A stretch of 64,000 nucleotides of DNA from DSOI01 sp041394885 (GTDB taxonomy: Bacteria; Acidobacteriota; Terriglobia; Bryobacterales; Bryobacteraceae), in assembly GCA_041394885.1 (NCBI GenBank), contig JAWKHI010000043.1:1-64000 (forward strand). The letters are read 5' to 3'. Numbering within the stretch: the stretch's first letter is position 1; the number at the start of each line of letters is the position of its first letter. Below are positions 8,323 to 17,765 of the stretch, one piece after another. The notes beneath the pieces were generated by a model. That model was not told the DNA's origin. It did not search any database and worked only from the letters and a program-made list of their open reading frames with translations. The position numbers and the translations under genes were made by a program.

Positions 8323-9470
8323 TGGGACGTATTATTTCAAATCTGGCGCTCTGGGCCGCAATCGCTGCGCCGGTGGCATCGGCGCAGCCGCCAGGCCAAG
8401 TCATGGTGACGAACGGCGAACTGGAGTTGCTCGACAGCAAGGCTTCTCGTAAGGACTTCGACTGCAAGATCCGCCGTTGGAGCCCCTCGCTCGGATTCGA
8501 CCTTCGCTACCACTCCTTCTGGGTCGCCGAACTGAAGCCGAAAGAATTGCCCGAACGCGGCGGCCGATACCGCCTGGTGGTGCGCGCCCGCCCCGAGGCC
8601 GGCGGCGATGCCACCCACCTCACGGATTCCCTGCGCGCCCCGCCTCGCGCCCAAGCCAAGGGGAAAACCGTGGCCCTGTCGGGCGGCTTCGTCTTGGGCC
8701 CTGGCAAGTACCGCGTCGATTGGTTGCTCCGCGATCCCGCCGGAGGCTACTGCACCTCGCACTGGGATGTAACCGTGAAGGCCGACGACAACGTGCGGCT
8801 GGCGATCGAGCCCAACACGGTCGCTCCCCCCTGGGGAACCGCGTCGAGGCCCGCCGTCGCCCCCGGCGCCCGCCAGTTCCACGTAAAGATACTCGCCAAC
8901 TTCTCCAATACACGGCAAGGCCGCGCTACACTCGATCGGCGCGATAGTTCCGCCGTCGCAGCCATCGTGCGTGCCATCGCTCGCGAACCGCGCTTCGGAA
9001 CCTTCAGCACCGTTGCGTTCAACATGCAGGAGGAGCGTGTACTCTATGAAGCCGCCAACGCGCCGCGCATCGATTTTCGCGCCCTGGGCCAGGCGATGGC
9101 TACCATGCGGCTCGGCGTGGTGGACTTCAAGAAACTGGCGGACCGCAACAGCGCCACGCGCTTTCTCACCGGCCTGCTCACCCGCCACCTGAGCCCGCCC
9201 CCCAGCGAAGCCACCAAGCCCGATTGCGTCATCATCGTCGGGCCCAAATTCTTTCTGGACCGTAGTGTTCCCAAGGAAGCGATGGCTGCGCTCGAAGGCT
9301 CCCGCGCACCGGTCTTTTACCTCAACTACGTGCCCCGTGTCCGGTCCATGCCATGGCGCGACGCCGTGGGGGCGGCCGTGAAGACCTACGGCGGCTATGA
9401 ATTCCGTATCACCACGCCCCAGGAACTGGGCAAGGCGCTCGAGGATATTCTCTCGAAGTTAGACAAGTAA
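8316..9470 (+). CDS. Secreted VWA-like protein of unknown function
   Basis: 384 residues beginning at TTG 8316 (TTG 8322 is an equal alternative), followed by a signal peptide (ISNLALWAAIAAPVASAQ). A beta-rich N-terminal half (about 25-165) precedes an alpha/beta half (about 185-380, FHVKILANFSNTRQ, DCVIIVGPKFFLD) that has the layout of the VWFA-related proteins common in Acidobacteria, but no DxSxS metal site is evident, so metal-dependent adhesion is unlikely. No function can be assigned. It overlaps the divergent sulfatase start and ends two bases before the convergent esterase stop. Confidence 0.75.
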   Translation: MPLGRIISNLALWAAIAAPVASAQPPGQVMVTNGELELLDSKASRKDFDCKIRRWSPSLGFDLRYHSFWVAELKPKELPERGGRYRLVVRARPEAGGDATHLTDSLRAPPRAQAKGKTVALSGGFVLGPGKYRVDWLLRDPAGGYCTSHWDVTVKADDNVRLAIEPNTVAPPWGTASRPAVAPGARQFHVKILANFSNTRQGRATLDRRDSSAVAAIVRAIAREPRFGTFSTVAFNMQEERVLYEAANAPRIDFRALGQAMATMRLGVVDFKKLADRNSATRFLTGLLTRHLSPPPSEATKPDCVIIVGPKFFLDRSVPKEAMAALEGSRAPVFYLNYVPRVRSMPWRDAVGAAVKTYGGYEFRITTPQELGKALEDILSKLDK

Positions 9471-9471
9471 C

Positions 9472-11601
9472 TTATTTCGGCCACCCGAGGTGCTTGCGGA
9501 GAAACGCGAACGTCCCCTTCGCGTTGATCTCGTGGACTCCATCGAAGAACTCGATCTCGGTGCGGTCCCCAATACCCAACTCCGTATAGAACCGGCGCAC
9601 CCGCGCATACTCCTGCGCCACCCAGCGATCGAACCCAACCGGATCGTTGTGCCCGCGCTCCACCATGAACGGGCGCGGCGCCATCATCATCGCCAGGTCT
9701 CCGTAGTTGAACGTGTTGCCCAGATCGAACTCATACATCTCGTGCTCGATGGTGAACAGAAAACTCTCGGGCCGCTCGCTCGACGCCATCTTGCCGATAT
9801 ACTCGCCGAAATCCCCTGACGTGATGCACAGCGCGTACCGGTCAAGCAACGGCGGAATGCGCGACGCCGTCTTCCCCCCATAGGAAAGCCCATAGTAGGC
9901 GATGCGGTCCGCATCCACGAACGGCAGCGACGCCAGCCATTCCAGGTGACGCTCATGCTGCGCGGCGATGAACGAGAACAGCGATAGCTGCAGCGGATTC
10001 GCCTTGCGCTGCAGCATCCGGTACTGCTCTTCGAAGATATACGGATTCTGCGGCGCGTACACGATGTAACCCAGGTCCGCCAGTTGCGCCGCGAAGTGCT
10101 TGTAAACCTGCTCCGTCCTCGCATTCGGTGGCTCGATCAGATCCTGCGGACGCCCCGCGCGGCCATGCTGCGCCACCACCACCGGACGCTTTTCACCCGG
10201 CTTCAGATCCTTGGGCACCAGCAGGATCCCGTAGCCGAACACGTCCGGGAAAATCGGCAGCACCACTTCGTGCCCCTTCCAGCGCGGCTTGTCGTAAATG
10301 GCTCGTGTTTGCGCAATCAGCGGTTCGCTCGCCCGCGGCAGTTTGCCGATCACCTCCTGCCAGAAATGCCGGCGATATGGCTCGATCGATTGCTTCCATT
10401 TCGCGGGCGACGTCCGGTCCGCATTGGCCCAAAAACGCGTCCGCACCGCCTCGGAGTCACGGACCCGCCGCTGAATGTAGGCGTGCAGATCTTCGAAAGC
10501 GGTCCGCGTGTAAGCCGCCAACCGCGGCACGGTTCCCTCGGCCTGCAGTGGCGCTTTCCATTCCGCCAGCAGCGCCGCCAGCGCCGTATCCGTCATCGGC
10601 GAATCGCGGCCCATCCGGTCACTCACCAGCGCGATGTTGGACCCGAGCAGCCGCGCCCGTTCCACCTCCGCATGCACCTCGCCGGGACTCGGCGTGAGGA
10701 TCACCCCCGGTGCCGCATCCGGTGCGCGCCCCGGCGTCTCCGGCGTCCGTGCCGGTTCAATCAGCAAACGTCTCGGCTTCATCATCGCCGCGATGTCGGC
10801 GTCCCCGTAGGCCTCCAGAAGTCCCCACACGTTCCGGTAAACCGGCTCCCGCCAAAGCCCCTCACGCGGACCGTAGTAGCCGCTGATCAACGCTGTCCTG
10901 ATGCGCGCGTCCAGTGCCGCCGCGTGCAACGCAATCAGCCCGCCCTCGGCGTAGCCGGCCACCGCGATGGGAACCGCCGGCTGTTGCCGCGCGAACCAGT
11001 CCACCGCCGCCAGCGCCTTCTGCACCTCGTAGCCGATGATGTGACGCCCCATCTCGAAGGCCTGCCGGTAGAGGAACTCGCGCCGCGTTTGGTTCAGTGA
11101 CCGCGGAATCGCTGGATTCACCACACCCGTCGGCCCGCGATCCACCAGCGCCACCACGATCACCTGGCAGCCGCTCGCGGCCAAACGATGCGGCCAGGCA
11201 ATGCTCTCCGGCGTCTGGTCGGCGTCCGGCAGAGCGACAATCCGCGCCTTGGGCGGGCCCGCCGGCTGAAAAAGGAGCCCTTGCGCATCCAGCCCATCGA
11301 GCACCGGCCACCGCACCCGCTGCACCCTGTACGCCGCATTGGCATAGACCTCAGCCGGCTGCGCCACCGTCGCATCCAGCGAAAGCGTGTCGAACGCCAC
11401 TCGGTCGTCCACCACGCCGAGCATCTTCCGCAGCCCCTCCGGACGCGGCGGATTCGGACGCGTCTTGGTGGAATTGAAAAGTTCGTAGTCGAGCCACGAG
11501 TCAATGCCCGCAAGCATCCGCGCCGCCAGATCCCCTTCCGTGATCAGTGGCTGCGTACCCGGCAGAGACTGCGCAAGTAGTAAGACGGTGGCGGCCAGCA
11601 T
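9472..11601 (-). CDS. Secreted tandem alpha/beta hydrolase (acetyl-xylan-esterase-like), first domain apparently dead
   Basis: 709 residues with a short signal peptide (LAATVLLLAQSLPG). Two alpha/beta-hydrolase domains: the first (about 90-350) carries GYAEGG at 216-221, where Ala218 stands in the nucleophile position; the second (about 430-709) carries an intact GLSYGG with S573, and a late GVHEI histidine. Only the second domain should be catalytic; the first may bind substrate. The likely substrate class is acetylated or feruloylated polysaccharide, by inference from the neighbouring hydrolases. The start codon directly follows the stop of the aldo/keto reductase gene, so the two form one operon. 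Confidence 0.8.
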   Translation of the reverse strand: MLAATVLLLAQSLPGTQPLITEGDLAARMLAGIDSWLDYELFNSTKTRPNPPRPEGLRKMLGVVDDRVAFDTLSLDATVAQPAEVYANAAYRVQRVRWPVLDGLDAQGLLFQPAGPPKARIVALPDADQTPESIAWPHRLAASGCQVIVVALVDRGPTGVVNPAIPRSLNQTRREFLYRQAFEMGRHIIGYEVQKALAAVDWFARQQPAVPIAVAGYAEGGLIALHAAALDARIRTALISGYYGPREGLWREPVYRNVWGLLEAYGDADIAAMMKPRRLLIEPARTPETPGRAPDAAPGVILTPSPGEVHAEVERARLLGSNIALVSDRMGRDSPMTDTALAALLAEWKAPLQAEGTVPRLAAYTRTAFEDLHAYIQRRVRDSEAVRTRFWANADRTSPAKWKQSIEPYRRHFWQEVIGKLPRASEPLIAQTRAIYDKPRWKGHEVVLPIFPDVFGYGILLVPKDLKPGEKRPVVVAQHGRAGRPQDLIEPPNARTEQVYKHFAAQLADLGYIVYAPQNPYIFEEQYRMLQRKANPLQLSLFSFIAAQHERHLEWLASLPFVDADRIAYYGLSYGGKTASRIPPLLDRYALCITSGDFGEYIGKMASSERPESFLFTIEHEMYEFDLGNTFNYGDLAMMMAPRPFMVERGHNDPVGFDRWVAQEYARVRRFYTELGIGDRTEIEFFDGVHEINAKGTFAFLRKHLGWPK

Positions 11602-12519
11602 TTAGGCAACCGGTCCGCGCAAGGGTCCCCATGCGCGGGCCATCTCCTTGCCTTGCGATTCCAGGCGCGACACCTCGGCCGGAGCCAAGGGCTGGTAGGA
11701 CTTCACCGTGCGCACCGCCAGTTCCACCTCGGCCGGGCTCTTCATGCCCATGATCGCCACCGACAGTCCCGGGATGCCGAGCGCGTACCGGACGGCGTTG
11801 GTATAGTGCTCCGGCGCCGATAGCTTCGCGCCTTCGCCTTCGGCTCCGCCCAGCACCTTCATCGCCACCACACCCAGACCCCGTTTTCGCGCGGCTTCGA
11901 ACACCGTGCCCTCGAAGTTGTAGGTATGGCGGTCCACGAAGTTAGCCGCGCACATCACCAACTCGATCTCGCCCGTTTCTATCACCGGCAGCGCCCGCGC
12001 CGGACGCAGGTGGCACGTCATGCCGATATGCCGGATTTGCCCCTTCTTCTTCGCATCGCGAAGCGCGGCCAGAGCGCCCTCTTCGCCGAGCAGCACTTCG
12101 AGACTCGGGAACCGGTCCGTGCGCCCCACATTGTGGATGTGAACCGCGTCCAGGTGATCGGTCTGCAGTTTGCGCAGGCTGTTCTCGATTTGCCACGCCG
12201 CGTCCTGCTTCGACGTTGTTTCCACTTTCGAAACCAGGAAGACCTTGTCGCGATGGCCCTTCAATGCCCGCCCCAGGCGTTCTTCCGCGCTCCCGTAAAT
12301 CGGCGCGGTGTCGATATAGTTGATGCCCGCGTCGATGACCGCGCCCACGGTCCGATAGGCGTCGGCTTGCGTCAGACCGGCGGCGCCGATGGGCGCCGAG
12401 CCCAGACCGAGCAGCGTCACCGTCGCGCCTGTCTTTCCCAACGCTCGCACCGGGAGCGGATCGGCGGCGCGCAAGGCGGACGCGGCCGCAAGTGTGGTGG
12501 TGAAGTGTCGGCGGTTCAT
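11602..12519 (-). CDS. Aldo/keto reductase, exported
   Basis: 305 residues, NADPH-type aldo/keto reductase fold. The N-terminus MNRRHFTTTLAAASALRAAD looks like a Tat-type signal, as in many Acidobacterial and planctomycete homologues. The catalytic tetrad can be followed: D70 and Y75 in YIDTAPIYGSAE, K98 in LVSKVE and H129 in DAVHIHN. The C-terminal NADP-binding region includes IPGLSVAIMGMKS. It acts on an unknown carbonyl or sugar substrate. The tandem hydrolase gene starts immediately after its stop codon, pointing to a common role in processing sugar derivatives. Confidence 0.88.
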   Translation of the reverse strand: MNRRHFTTTLAAASALRAADPLPVRALGKTGATVTLLGLGSAPIGAAGLTQADAYRTVGAVIDAGINYIDTAPIYGSAEERLGRALKGHRDKVFLVSKVETTSKQDAAWQIENSLRKLQTDHLDAVHIHNVGRTDRFPSLEVLLGEEGALAALRDAKKKGQIRHIGMTCHLRPARALPVIETGEIELVMCAANFVDRHTYNFEGTVFEAARKRGLGVVAMKVLGGAEGEGAKLSAPEHYTNAVRYALGIPGLSVAIMGMKSPAEVELAVRTVKSYQPLAPAEVSRLESQGKEMARAWGPLRGPVA

Positions 12520-12578
12520 TGTTCAGGAGTTTACTACAACTGCCAATGCCCGCACAGTCGCTGCGCCCGCGCGGCCCG

Positions 12579-14051
12579 CTATCGCAGTTGAGCCGCGCGC
12601 CGCGCGATGTCGAGCAGCAGGGAGGGGAACACGCCAAGCACGACCGTCGCCGCCGTCGCGCTCCACAGCGTGAGCCGGGTCCCGGCGGGCAGGGCCGTCA
12701 ATGACTTCGTCGCTTCGCTCGGCTCGTGGAAGTACATCACAACGAGGATCCGCAGATAGTAATACGCGGCCACCGCGCTGTTGAGCAATCCAAGGATTGT
12801 AAGCCAAATCAGGTTCGCGTCGAGCGCCGCGCGGAAGATATAGAACTTACCGAAGAACCCCGCAGTCAGCGGCACTCCGATCAGAGACAGTAGGAAGATC
12901 GCGAACATCGCCGCGGTGGCCGGTTGCTTTTCGCTGAGTCCGGCGAAATCATCCACCTGCACGTATCGCTCGCCCTGCCGCCCAAAATGGCTGATGATGG
13001 CGAACGCCCCGACGTTCATGAACGCATACGCCGCCAGATAGAACATCGCGGCTTCGGTCCCGATCTTGGAATGCGCCGTTACCGCCACCATCACGTAGCC
13101 GGCGTGCGCAATCGACGAGTACGCGAGCATCCGCTTGATGTTGGCCTGCATCAGCGCGGCGAAGTTCCCGATGATCATCGTAGCCAGCGCAGACATCCAT
13201 ACAATGGGCTCCCAGCGCTCGGCGAGTCCGCCGAATCCGGTGAAGTAGACACGGATGAACACCGCGAAGGCGGCTGCCTTAGGCGCGGCGGACATGAATG
13301 CGGTCACAGGGGCCGGTGCGCCTTGATAGACGTCTGGCGTCCAGGCCTGGAACGGAGCCGCGGAAACCTTGAAGGCGAATCCGGCGAACATCAACGCCGC
13401 CGCGGCGCCCACCATCGCATGGGCGTGAGCCGTGGTGGGATCCACAACCGCGGTCCGGATCACGTTCAGGTTCGTCGATCCCGTCAGACCGTAAATCCAC
13501 GCCACACCATATAGGAGGAACGCCGTGGCGAATGAGCCGAGCAGAAAGTATTTGATCGCCGCTTCGTTGTTACGCTTATCGTCGCGCAGGTAGCCGGCCA
13601 GGATATAGGTGGCGATCGAGGAAATCTCCAGACCGATGAACACCATAATCAGTTCGTTGGCCGTGGCAAGCAGGCACTGCCCGGTGAGCGAATAAAGCAC
13701 CAGGGCAAAGTATTCTCCGGAGTCCGCGCCTTCTCTTTCGAGATATGATCCCGAGCACAACACCGCAAGAAAACCTACGAGCAAAACCAGCATCCGGAAG
13801 AACGTACCGAAGCCATCCACGATGAGAAAATTCTGAAACGCCGGCCCTGGCATCGTACCGGCATAAACGGCGCTGCCGAATGCAAGCGCGATCCCGAGCA
13901 AGGCGATGGGCGCGGTGTTCTTGCGCGGCGCCTCGCCGGACAAGGCTTCCAGCAGCATGATGATGGTCCCGAACACCACCAGGATCATCTCCGGCAAGAT
14001 CCGGATGTATTCGACCGACGAGGGAAAGCTGAAATCAGCGGGCATGCGCAA
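12579..14051 (-). CDS. nuoN: NADH-quinone oxidoreductase subunit N
   Basis: 490 residues, antiporter-like proton-pumping membrane subunit of complex I, last gene of the operon. About fourteen hydrophobic segments; characteristic EYFALVLYSLTGQCLLATANELIMVFIGLE, GLTGSTNL, AFQAWTPDVYQGAPAPVTAFMSAAPKAA and LIGVPLTAGFFGKF. Two in-frame starts exist, ATG 14051 and ATG 14045; both overlap the end of nuoM (stop at 14035), giving translational coupling. Length is normal for NuoN. Confidence 0.96.
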   Translation of the reverse strand: MRMPADFSFPSSVEYIRILPEMILVVFGTIIMLLEALSGEAPRKNTAPIALLGIALAFGSAVYAGTMPGPAFQNFLIVDGFGTFFRMLVLLVGFLAVLCSGSYLEREGADSGEYFALVLYSLTGQCLLATANELIMVFIGLEISSIATYILAGYLRDDKRNNEAAIKYFLLGSFATAFLLYGVAWIYGLTGSTNLNVIRTAVVDPTTAHAHAMVGAAAALMFAGFAFKVSAAPFQAWTPDVYQGAPAPVTAFMSAAPKAAAFAVFIRVYFTGFGGLAERWEPIVWMSALATMIIGNFAALMQANIKRMLAYSSIAHAGYVMVAVTAHSKIGTEAAMFYLAAYAFMNVGAFAIISHFGRQGERYVQVDDFAGLSEKQPATAAMFAIFLLSLIGVPLTAGFFGKFYIFRAALDANLIWLTILGLLNSAVAAYYYLRILVVMYFHEPSEATKSLTALPAGTRLTLWSATAATVVLGVFPSLLLDIARRAAQLR

Positions 14052-15561
14052 GCTCCGGAGCGGTGGTCTTCACCTGGTATTCGACGCCCGCCTTGGATTG
14101 CTCGAGTATGTGCGCGTTGGCGGCCGAAATGGAAGGAAGGAAGGTCTGCGTGAGGGTGCCCATCCAGACCATGAGGATAACCAGCGGCGCGATGGCGAGT
14201 AACTCTCGGGAGTTGATTTCCGTGATGTGATGCCGGACTTCCTCGGACGCCTCGCCCAGGAAGGCTCGCTGGAACATCCATAGCATGTAACAGGCCGACA
14301 GGATCACTCCAAGTGCCGCGAACGCCACCCATGTCTTGCTCACCAGCGCCGCGCCCTGTAGCACCAGGAACTCGCCGACGAAGTTATTTAGCAAGGGCAA
14401 CCCGATCGAAGCGAGCGTGGTGACCATGAAGATGGTGGTGAACCATGGCGCCACCCGGGCCACGCCGCCGTAGGACGAGATCTCGAGCGAATGACTGCGC
14501 TCGTACAGGTAGCCCACCAGCATGAACAGAGCGCCGGTGGAGACGCCGTGATTGAGCATCTGGTAGACCGCGCCGTCCAGGCCCTGCTGCGTGAACGAAA
14601 ACGTACCCAATACCACAAAGCCAAGATGGCTCACCGAGGAGTACGCCACCAGTTTCTTCATATTCGGTTGCACCATCGCCACCAGCGCGCCCACGATGAT
14701 TCCGACAATCGCCAGCGCCACGATCCAATCCGCGCACTGATGGGCCGCGTTGCCGAACAACGTCAGGCAGAAACGGACGATGCCGTAGGTTCCCATCTTC
14801 AGCATCACCGACGCCAGCATCACCGAACCCGCCGTCGGCGCTTCCACGTGCGCGTCCGGCAGCCACGTGTGCAGCGGCCAAAGCGGAACCTTGATTGCAA
14901 ACGCGAGGAAGAACGCCAGGAACATCGGGATCTGCTCGGCGTTGCTCAGGGTCACCCGGCCCTGCGCCAACAGGCCCTGGATCACCGTGTAGTCGAACGT
15001 CCCCGTCTTCGTGTAGAGGTAGATGATCGCCACCAGCATCAACACCGAGCCGGCCATCGTGTACAGGAAGAACTTCACCGTGGCATAGATACGCCTATCG
15101 TGACCCCAGATTCCGATCAGGAAGTACATCGGGACGAGGGTAACTTCCCAGAACACATAGAACAGGAACAGATCCATCGACACGAATACGCCGATGACCC
15201 CGAATTCGAGCAGCAGCAGGAACGCGTAATACTCCTTGACGCGGTTCTGTATGTAACGCCAAGAAATCAGCACGCACAACGGCGTGAGCAGCGTCGACAG
15301 GATCACCAGCCACAGGCTCAATCCGTCGAGCGCGATATGATACCGGATCGACGGTGTGTCAATCCACGGAATGTTGGTTTCAAAGTAGGTGCCGCCGTGG
15401 CCCTGCCCGAAGAAAGGGCTCACCAGACCGAGCGACAGCAGGAAGATGGCGGCGGAAATCCCGAGCGCGGCCGTTTTCGCCGAAGCCCGGGGCGCCAGGA
15501 GGATCGCCAGGAAACCCACAAAGGGAGCGAACAGGACCACATCCAGCAGCGTGCAGTTCAT
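14035..15561 (-). CDS. nuoM: NADH-quinone oxidoreductase subunit M
   Basis: 508 residues, antiporter-like proton channel of complex I. The start ATG at 15561 overlaps the nuoL stop in ATGA; the reading frame upstream of it lies within nuoL. Landmarks: FFYVFWE-type motif seen as LFLFYVFWEVTLVPMYFLIG, WPLHTWLPDAHVEAPTAGSVMLASVMLKMG, and LVAYSSVSHLGFV. The lysine and glutamate of the pumping channel are present in these motifs. It is followed by nuoN with an 11-17 base overlap. Confidence 0.96.
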   Translation of the reverse strand: MNCTLLDVVLFAPFVGFLAILLAPRASAKTAALGISAAIFLLSLGLVSPFFGQGHGGTYFETNIPWIDTPSIRYHIALDGLSLWLVILSTLLTPLCVLISWRYIQNRVKEYYAFLLLLEFGVIGVFVSMDLFLFYVFWEVTLVPMYFLIGIWGHDRRIYATVKFFLYTMAGSVLMLVAIIYLYTKTGTFDYTVIQGLLAQGRVTLSNAEQIPMFLAFFLAFAIKVPLWPLHTWLPDAHVEAPTAGSVMLASVMLKMGTYGIVRFCLTLFGNAAHQCADWIVALAIVGIIVGALVAMVQPNMKKLVAYSSVSHLGFVVLGTFSFTQQGLDGAVYQMLNHGVSTGALFMLVGYLYERSHSLEISSYGGVARVAPWFTTIFMVTTLASIGLPLLNNFVGEFLVLQGAALVSKTWVAFAALGVILSACYMLWMFQRAFLGEASEEVRHHITEINSRELLAIAPLVILMVWMGTLTQTFLPSISAANAHILEQSKAGVEYQVKTTAPELAHAR

Positions 15562-17432
15562 CGGCCCATCCCCCCAGTCATGGTCGCGCCGGCAATGCCG
15601 ATCAGCAGCACCGCCAGCACCGCCCCAAATACGACCCAAGCCGCGGACGACCGTATGTTACCCGACTGCAGATGTCTCAATCCGCCGCCGATCGTGCGCG
15701 CCAACCACCCCACGCCGTTCACCGCGCCATCGATGAATCCCGCATCCAAACCGCGCCACAACAACGAGCGCGAACCGGCGATGGTCGGGCTCACCACCAT
15801 CGCGTCGTAAACCTCGTCCACGAAGTACTTGTTGTAAACCAGACGGTAGACGCCGCCCAGCGAGTCCGCAATCGAATCCGCCATACCCGGGCTCGCCACG
15901 TACATCACATACGCCAGTGCAATCCCCAGGAGTCCCGCCGCGGACCCGATCACTTCGAGCATCATGTCGTGCCCGCCATGCTCGGCCGCGCCAAGCACCG
16001 GCTCCAGGAAATGCGGGATGTTGAACGCCGCTCCGCCGATCACCGACAGCACGGCCAGCACCGCCAACGGCGCCCACATACTTACAGGCGACTCGTGCGG
16101 TTCGCCGTGCCCGCGAAACTCGCCGAAGAAGGTCATGAACATCGATCGCGAAACATAGAAAGCGGTCATGGCGGCGGTAATCACGCCGGCCCAGTACATC
16201 CACGGCGCGTGGTGATGCACCGCGCCGAGAATCGCTTCCTTGCTGTACCACCCGGAAGTGAACGGCACGCCGGAAATCGCAATCCACGCCGCGCAAAGCG
16301 TATAGAAGGTGATGGGGATGTGTTTTCTCAATCCACCCATGTGCCGCATATCCTGCTCATGGTGCATCGCGTGAATCACGCTACCCGCGCCAAGGAACAA
16401 GAGAGCTTTGAAGAAGGCGTGAGTCACCACGTGCCACATACCCGCAGCGTAAGCGCCGGACCCAAGCGCCATAAACATATACCCGAGTTGGGAAACCGTC
16501 GAGTAAGCGAAGACCTTCTTGATGTCGAACTGAGTAAGTCCGATCGTGGCGGCAACAACCGCGGTGATCAGGCCCACAACCGCGACCACGTCCCGCGCCA
16601 TCGGTGCATGGTCAAACAGCACGAATGAGCGCGTCACCATATAGACGCCGGCGGTGACCATCGTCGCCGCGTGGATGAGCGCCGAAACAGGTGTCGGACC
16701 TTCCATCGCGTCCGGCAGCCAGACATACAACGGAACCTGCGCTGACTTGCCCGCCGCGCCCACCAGGAGCAAGAGGCAGATGACGGTAAGCGAACCCGCC
16801 GTCGCCTCCACCGGCAGCGCCGCGGCCTGCTTGAACACTTCCTGGAACGTCAGAGTCTTGAATTGCACCACGATAAAGAACATGGCCAGGGAGAAGCCGA
16901 AGTCCCCGATGCGATTCACGATGAACGCCTTGTTGCCGGCCGTGGTGGCGCTGAGCTTCAGGTAGTAGAAGCCGATCAGCAAGTAGCTGCAAAGTCCCAC
17001 GCCTTCCCATCCAACGAACAAAAGCAGGAAGTTATTCGCCAGCACCAGAATCAGCATGAAGAACATGAAGAGGTTCAGGTAGGCGAAGAAACGCCAGTAC
17101 CCGTCCTCTTCGGCCATGTATCCGGTGGCGTAAATATGGATGAGCGATCCTATGCCGGTCACGACCAGCAGCATCACCGCGGTGAGCCGGTCCACCGAGA
17201 ACTCGAACGGAATGTTGACGAAGCCGCTTTGGATCCACGTGAAGCAGGTCTCGATGTGGACCTGTTCCAGCGGCATCAGCGCGCTCAGCGATTTGAGGAC
17301 CCAAAGGAAAGATAGAATCACGCTGCCGCAGGCAATCAGGCTCGTGGCCGATTTCGACAGCCGCCGGCCGAACAGGCCGTTGACCAGAAAGCCGAGCAGC
17401 GGAAATGTTGGAATCAACCAGAGTTGCTGCAT
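15558..17432 (-). CDS. nuoL: NADH-quinone oxidoreductase subunit L
   Basis: 624 residues, the most distal antiporter-like pump of complex I with its long C-terminal lateral helix. Landmarks: NLFMFFMLILVLANNFLLLFVGWEGVGLCSYLLIGFYY (17-residue parts are diagnostic), WLPDAMEGPTPVSALIHAATMVTAGVY, and VFAYSTVSQLGYM. The C-terminal region has the VYDAMVV and LARTIGGGLRHLQSG segments expected of the lateral arm. It starts four bases after the nuoK stop region and overlaps nuoM by four bases. Confidence 0.96.
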   Translation of the reverse strand: MQQLWLIPTFPLLGFLVNGLFGRRLSKSATSLIACGSVILSFLWVLKSLSALMPLEQVHIETCFTWIQSGFVNIPFEFSVDRLTAVMLLVVTGIGSLIHIYATGYMAEEDGYWRFFAYLNLFMFFMLILVLANNFLLLFVGWEGVGLCSYLLIGFYYLKLSATTAGNKAFIVNRIGDFGFSLAMFFIVVQFKTLTFQEVFKQAAALPVEATAGSLTVICLLLLVGAAGKSAQVPLYVWLPDAMEGPTPVSALIHAATMVTAGVYMVTRSFVLFDHAPMARDVVAVVGLITAVVAATIGLTQFDIKKVFAYSTVSQLGYMFMALGSGAYAAGMWHVVTHAFFKALLFLGAGSVIHAMHHEQDMRHMGGLRKHIPITFYTLCAAWIAISGVPFTSGWYSKEAILGAVHHHAPWMYWAGVITAAMTAFYVSRSMFMTFFGEFRGHGEPHESPVSMWAPLAVLAVLSVIGGAAFNIPHFLEPVLGAAEHGGHDMMLEVIGSAAGLLGIALAYVMYVASPGMADSIADSLGGVYRLVYNKYFVDEVYDAMVVSPTIAGSRSLLWRGLDAGFIDGAVNGVGWLARTIGGGLRHLQSGNIRSSAAWVVFGAVLAVLLIGIAGATMTGGMGR

Positions 17433-17435
17433 GGT

Positions 17436-17759
17436 CTAGAGTTTCATCGAATCGACGTCGTCGACCAGCAGGGTCGAGCGGTTCTTGAACACGGTGAGGA
17501 TGATCGCCAGGCCCACCGCGGCTTCGGCGGCGGCCACTACCATCACGAAGAAAGTGAACAGGTGGCCATCCACCTTATCCAACTTATAAGAGAAAGCGAC
17601 AAAGGTGAGGTTCACGGCGTTTAGCATCAATTCGATCGACATGAACACCGTGATAAGGCTCTTTCGAAACAGGAAGCCGGCGACGCCGAGCGTGAACAAA
17701 ACCGCGCTGAGAGTCAGGTAGGCGGTGAGCGGAACACCCTGGTTGACGATGGGGGGCAT
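17436..17759 (-). CDS. nuoK: NADH-quinone oxidoreductase subunit K
   Basis: 107 residues with three membrane helices. Contains FRKSLITVFMSIELMLNAVNL with the conserved membrane glutamate, and AAAEAAVGLAIILTVFKNR with the second conserved glutamate; both belong to the proton path of complex I. Length is normal. It sits six bases after nuoJ and three before nuoL. Confidence 0.96.
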   Translation of the reverse strand: MPPIVNQGVPLTAYLTLSAVLFTLGVAGFLFRKSLITVFMSIELMLNAVNLTFVAFSYKLDKVDGHLFTFFVMVVAAAEAAVGLAIILTVFKNRSTLLVDDVDSMKL

Positions 17760-17765
17760 GAGAAG

